Positions 61,565 to 64,000 of a stretch of DNA of 64,000 nt are shown piece by piece (position 1 is the first letter of the stretch; the number at the start of each line of letters is the position of its first letter). Source of the DNA: Clostridia bacterium (GTDB taxonomy: Bacteria > Bacillota > Clostridia > UMGS1840); the NCBI GenBank assembly GCA_017468465.1, contig JAFUIN010000001.1, positions 130,876-194,875 of the forward strand, written 5' to 3'. The translations under genes were made by a program, and so were the position numbers. A model generated the notes under the pieces. The model was given only the letters and a program-made list of their open reading frames with translations, had not been told where the DNA came from and searched no databases.

Positions 61565-62126
61565 GTATTTGGTTTTTTTGCGAGAGGGTAGAGTGATAAG
61601 CCGTGAGGTGCTTGCAAAACGGTTAGGCTATAAAGAAAAGACGATTCGTTTTGCAGAAGCGGGGAAAATGATTACTCCTAATTTATTATCGGCCTACAAC
61701 ACATATTTTCGCGGAGAGCTGGCAGATGATTTAGAGCTTGTTTGTGAACGGTGCGGTTTGAAATTTACTTCTTATAGAGGATTAGCTCTTTACTGCAAGG
61801 AATGTGCGCCACAGGTAAAGACCTGCGGCCGCGGTGTGGCTCATCCAAAAGAACATAAGTATAATCCAAACCCTATTACCAAGGACACTGTCATGATAAT
61901 TTGTATGTTTCACTTGGAAGGGCAGAGTGTGAAACAAATTGCAAGGCTTTTGAAGCGTCCGCCGGATGTGGTGGAAAAATTGTTGCGACGTGCTATTCTA
62001 GATGGTCGATATCGAATGTATGAAACTATGAAGAAAACGGCAGCTGAATTTTTTGCAAGTGCCAAACCTACATTTGTTTATCAGAAAGCTTGCAAGAATA
62101 TGAGTATCGAGGAGGACAACAAATGA
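61551..62126 (+). CDS. HTH and zinc-finger phage regulator-like protein
   Basis: The 191-residue protein has an N-terminal XRE-like HTH (REVLAKRLGYKEKTIRFAEA), a middle zinc motif (VCERCGLKF...YCKECAP) and a second HTH-like segment (EGQSVKQIARLLKRPPDVVE). It could be a transcription factor of the rightward operon. The second of two ATGs was chosen because AGAGGTGG lies six bases before it. It overlaps the end of the pentapeptide gene by 14 bases. Confidence 0.7.
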   Translation: MKLNEYLVFLREGRVISREVLAKRLGYKEKTIRFAEAGKMITPNLLSAYNTYFRGELADDLELVCERCGLKFTSYRGLALYCKECAPQVKTCGRGVAHPKEHKYNPNPITKDTVMIICMFHLEGQSVKQIARLLKRPPDVVEKLLRRAILDGRYRMYETMKKTAAEFFASAKPTFVYQKACKNMSIEEDNK

Positions 62127-62476
62127 AAGCAATTATTATTACTGCAGATGGGAAAATTTCTCAATGCGATGTAGAAAAAAACGGAGAACCGTTATATGAC
62201 CTGGTGCGAAAGACTGTTGACGGTTTTATGGAGCATATTTATTTTCCCGGTCTTCCCGGATACATTGGAACAGTTGACGAAGAAGGAAAACTGAAAGAAA
62301 AGCCTGTGAATGTTCTTGCCACACGGCTGTATCAAAATCCGCTGGATTTTCTGGTTGGTGATGTAATTATCCTAAAGTACGGAACCTTCGAAGGGGATTC
62401 TGATATCGTTGGGATTCCTGATGAGGAAGCCAATCAGCTGATGAATCTGATTAAGGAGAAGGTATTGAATGTTTGA
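62123..62476 (+). CDS. DUF3846-like phage protein
   Basis: The 117-residue protein (MKAIIITADGKISQCDVEKN...) has the marks of DUF3846: VNVLATRLYQNPLDFLVGDV and GDSDIVGIPDEEANQL. The family is common in phage early regions and its role is unknown. Its ATG overlaps the stop of the previous gene by four bases, with GGAGG eight bases upstream. Confidence 0.75.
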   Translation: MKAIIITADGKISQCDVEKNGEPLYDLVRKTVDGFMEHIYFPGLPGYIGTVDEEGKLKEKPVNVLATRLYQNPLDFLVGDVIILKYGTFEGDSDIVGIPDEEANQLMNLIKEKVLNV

Positions 62477-62693
62477 TTTTATCTACATGGTTTGCGTTGC
62501 TCAATCTCTGATTTTTGTGTTTATTACTGTATCTACGAATGGTTTATGGTTTGATGTCAGATATAATTACGAAAAATGGTATGAACTAAATTGGTTTGCT
62601 GTATGGCTTTTTACAGTGGCGTATTATATTATTTGCCTCCCGGTAGCTTTGTTGTATTGGAGCATTCGATTGGCAATGATTGGGAGAAAATAA
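62469..62693 (+). CDS. Small two-helix membrane protein
   Basis: The 74-residue protein has two hydrophobic segments (residues about 3-22 and 42-66). It overlaps the previous gene by eight bases, with AAGGAG upstream inside that gene. I do not recognise it. Confidence 0.6.
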   Translation: MFDFIYMVCVAQSLIFVFITVSTNGLWFDVRYNYEKWYELNWFAVWLFTVAYYIICLPVALLYWSIRLAMIGRK

Positions 62694-62727
62694 ACAAAAA
62701 TGTATTCATAAAAAGGAGAAAAAAGAA

Positions 62728-63024
62728 ATGGAAAACATGATGAACAAAAAGGTGATTGTAAGAGGGGACCGTTCCGGAGTATTCTTTGGAACGCTCATCA
62801 AAAAAGAAGGCAGAGAAGTCACATTGGAGAAATGCAGAAGATTGTGGTATTGGGATGGAGCTGCTTCCATTTCACAATTAGCAATGAACGGGACAACCAA
62901 AGCAGATAACTGTAAATTTACAGTGGTTGTAGACCACATCGTGATTCTGGATGCCATTGAAATCATTCTTTGCACTGATACAGCGATTAAAAGCATTGAG
63001 GGAGTGGAAGAATGGAAGCGGTAA
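62728..63024 (+). CDS. Phage protein resembling DUF6948
   Basis: The 98-residue protein reads NKKVIVRGDRSGVFFGTLIK, CRRLWYWDGAASISQLAMNG and VVVDHIVILDAIEIILCTD, a pattern common in phage and mobile elements (DUF6948, name from memory). No function is known. AAAGGAG lies before the chosen ATG. It overlaps the next gene by 13 bases. Confidence 0.72.
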   Translation: MENMMNKKVIVRGDRSGVFFGTLIKKEGREVTLEKCRRLWYWDGAASISQLAMNGTTKADNCKFTVVVDHIVILDAIEIILCTDTAIKSIEGVEEWKR

Positions 63025-63713
63025 GAATAGAAAAATGGTTAGAGGTTGAAAGTGGCTCTGGCTCTGGTGATGGCTCTGGCTCTGGCGATGGCTCTGGTGA
63101 TGGCTCTGGCTATGGCGATGGCTTTGGCTATGGCTCTGGTGATGGCTCTGGCTCTGGCGATGGCTCTGGTGATGGCTCTGGCTATGGCTCTGGCTATAGC
63201 TCTGGCGATGGCTCTGGTGATGGCTCTGGCTATGGCTCTGGCTATGGCTTAAAATCTTTTAATGGGAAAACCGTATACATGATTGATGGAATAGAAACCA
63301 CCATTGAAAACATTGTTAAAACAATAGCCAGAGGATTTATTCTCCAAAATGACCTTACATTACAGCCGTGTTATGTGGCAAAAGGGCAGGGATGTTTCGC
63401 ACATGGGGAAACTGTAAATGAAGCCGTGAAAGCGTTACAAGAAAAGATTTTCGAGAATATGGATAGCGAAGAAGCGATTGAGAAATTCATGGAAACCTTT
63501 GAAAAAGGGAAAAAATATCCCGGAAAAGATTTCTTTGAATGGCATCACTACTTGACTGGTTCCTGCCTGATGGGCCGTGAATCATTTGTGAAGGATAATA
63601 ATTTGAATTTGGAAGCATTGTTCACGGTTGAAGAATTCATTGCATTATGTGAGAACGCATATGGTGGTGAAATAATTCAGCAATTAAAGAAAAGATGGAG
63701 TGATATCAAGTGA
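63012..63713 (+). CDS. Phage protein with GSGD/GSGY repeat tract
   Basis: The 233-residue protein has a short lead (MEAVRIEKWLEVE), a tract of about 65 residues built from GSG, GDG and GSGYGSG units (residues 15-79), and a folded C-terminal domain: KSFNGKTVYMIDGIETTIEN, KGQGCFAHGETVNEAVKALQ and HHYLTGSCLMGRESFV. I recall phage proteins with the same repeat-plus-domain plan (DUF7666-like, not checked). The tract is a coding tandem repeat likely to vary in length. Role unknown. Confidence 0.75.
   Translation: MEAVRIEKWLEVESGSGSGDGSGSGDGSGDGSGYGDGFGYGSGDGSGSGDGSGDGSGYGSGYSSGDGSGDGSGYGSGYGLKSFNGKTVYMIDGIETTIENIVKTIARGFILQNDLTLQPCYVAKGQGCFAHGETVNEAVKALQEKIFENMDSEEAIEKFMETFEKGKKYPGKDFFEWHHYLTGSCLMGRESFVKDNNLNLEALFTVEEFIALCENAYGGEIIQQLKKRWSDIK
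63055..63249 (+). repeat. Coding tandem repeat, GGCTCTGGY-type units
   Basis: Hexamer and 12-base units such as GGCTCTGGTGAT and GGCTATGGCTCT are repeated for about 195 bases in frame. The regular pattern suggests slippage or recombination between units. Confidence 0.85.
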
Positions 63714-63790
63714 AAGATGAACAGATTATTAACAGACTATTAAGGCACTTAAGGGAACTTGTAAAAGAAATGGAAGGAGAATCAAAATGA
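63710..63790 (+). CDS. 26-residue peptide, possible
   Basis: A GTG overlaps the previous stop; the frame reads KDEQIINRLLRHLRELVKEM and ends four bases into the next gene. GGAG lies nine bases upstream. The overlaps at both ends suggest a real translated frame, but it is very short. Confidence 0.35.
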   Translation: MKDEQIINRLLRHLRELVKEMEGESK

Positions 63791-63882
63791 ACAGTGAAAA
63801 ATTCAACGAGGTTTTGGAAGAGACCTTGGACAAGTGTGTAAGCACGCTTGGTGTAAAGTCTGGATCAATGTCAATAAAGTAG
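63787..63882 (+). pseudogene. Phage gene cut by the IS end
   Basis: The frame starts MNSEKFNEVLEETLDKCVST and continues LGVKS, which resembles the beginning of a longer phage protein family I recall with a similar start. After 63860 the sequence changes to the insertion-sequence end and the frame stops seven codons later. AAGGAG precedes the ATG. Confidence 0.65.
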
Positions 63883-64000
63883 ACAGTAAAAAGAGAAAAA
63901 ATTATACAGACATAAGCAATGCCTCCTTTTGGTTAGGAGTAAGACCATTATTGTGTGAGTGAGGTCTGACAGAATTGTAAAAACCATTTATGTAAGTAAA
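63861..64000 (-). mobile_element. IS3-family insertion sequence, right end only
   Basis: The end begins TGGATCAATGTCAATAAAGT, a TG-start terminus as in IS3-type elements, and a transposase C terminus lies just inside it on the minus strand. The rest of the IS is outside the window. Confidence 0.75.
63902..64000 (-). CDS. IS3-family transposase (OrfB), C-terminal fragment
   Basis: The last 32 residues read YINGFYNSVRPHSHNNGLTP then NQKEALLMSV, the typical end of the IS3 OrfB integrase domain (Y-N..RPH...G.TP). The gene continues beyond base 64000. Confidence 0.88.
   Translation of the reverse strand, partial: FTYINGFYNSVRPHSHNNGLTPNQKEALLMSV

Larger units (their letters stand above)
55746..64000. 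mobile_element. Left part of a prophage-like element integrated at ssrA
   Basis: The content is integrase, helicase, CI-like repressor, divergent Cro-like gene and a rightward run of small phage-type genes, starting directly after the tmRNA gene. No structural phage genes are visible because the window ends first, so a satellite or integrative element other than a full phage is possible. Confidence 0.8.

Noticed and set aside
63046..63252. Alternative frame of alternating Ala, Leu, Met and Val across the repeat tract
   Set aside because: It is a shadow of the GGCTCTGGT repeat in another frame, without a ribosome site or a downstream domain.

Overview
The window is a 64 kb piece of a low-GC Firmicutes chromosome, most likely an anaerobic, spore-forming member of the Clostridia. 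Supporting signs are SpoVS, SpoVT and a PdaA-type cortex deacetylase, Shine-Dalgarno sites of the AGGAGG type, TTGACA/TATAAT promoters with 17-base spacers, a DnaD/DnaI-type replication loader pair, a dnaX-ybaB-recR cluster preceded by the SRP RNA, a GGGtGRT gene pair, and a tmRNA whose tag ends in LAYAA. Bases 1 to about 55750 are ordinary core chromosome. Bases 55746 to 64000 are the left part of an integrated phage-like element sitting at the 3' end of the tmRNA gene.

Layout of the core. 1-9450: antiporter tail, DUF1846 protein, Mrp ATPase, aldo/keto reductase, SulP transporter, ribosome recycling factor, two lipoproteins, a repeat-bounded DUF559 endonuclease gene and an HPr-like protein. 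9700-15770: C_GCAxxG_C_C protein, SRP RNA, dnaX-ybaB-recR, dnaD-dnaI. 15840-23630: SLH surface protein, VanW, SpoVS, the GGGtGRT pair, and a secreted InlB/BspA-like protein facing a small regulator. 23690-30870: clpX-clpP-tig, PLP lyase, PdaA, PrsA. 30930-39800: a tight run of AI-2E transporter, queG, pcrA, rqcH, yifB/comM and an Orn/Lys/Arg-type decarboxylase. 39890-47620: tiny zinc-ribbon protein, feoBA, sugar epimerase, DUF975-like protein, spoVT, eutS-eutP-metY. 48500-55750: asd-dapA-dapB-ACT (lysine/diaminopimelate pathway), secreted M30-like protease, rpsF-ssb-rpsR, smpB-ssrA.

The integrated element carries a tyrosine integrase next to the ssrA 3' end, then on the same strand a large SF1 helicase with a C-terminal membrane segment and zinc-binding tail, then a CI-like repressor. 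A Cro-like gene diverges from the repressor across a shared set of ACTGAG operator half-sites and leads a rightward run of small phage-type genes (pentapeptide-repeat protein, HTH/zinc protein, DUF3846-, DUF6948- and GSGD/GSGY-repeat proteins). The run is cut at about 63861 by the end of an IS3-family insertion sequence.

The most interesting signals are not ordinary genes. (1) Two related, structured leader RNAs, at 8265-8102 (minus) and 47707-47854 (plus), share an apical hairpin, a conserved CACTTTTTGGGTGTG block and mutually exclusive antiterminator/terminator folds, and each lies about 25 bases before an unrelated small gene; I do not recognise the class. (2) The repressor-linked membrane helicase in the prophage is a candidate defence or superinfection gene. 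(3) Several dispersed repeat systems are present: a GCGATAT hairpin array, a DUF559 endonuclease bounded by inverted hairpin repeats, and a noncoding element of about 300 bases in two copies. All calls are by eye from sequence; no database search was run.
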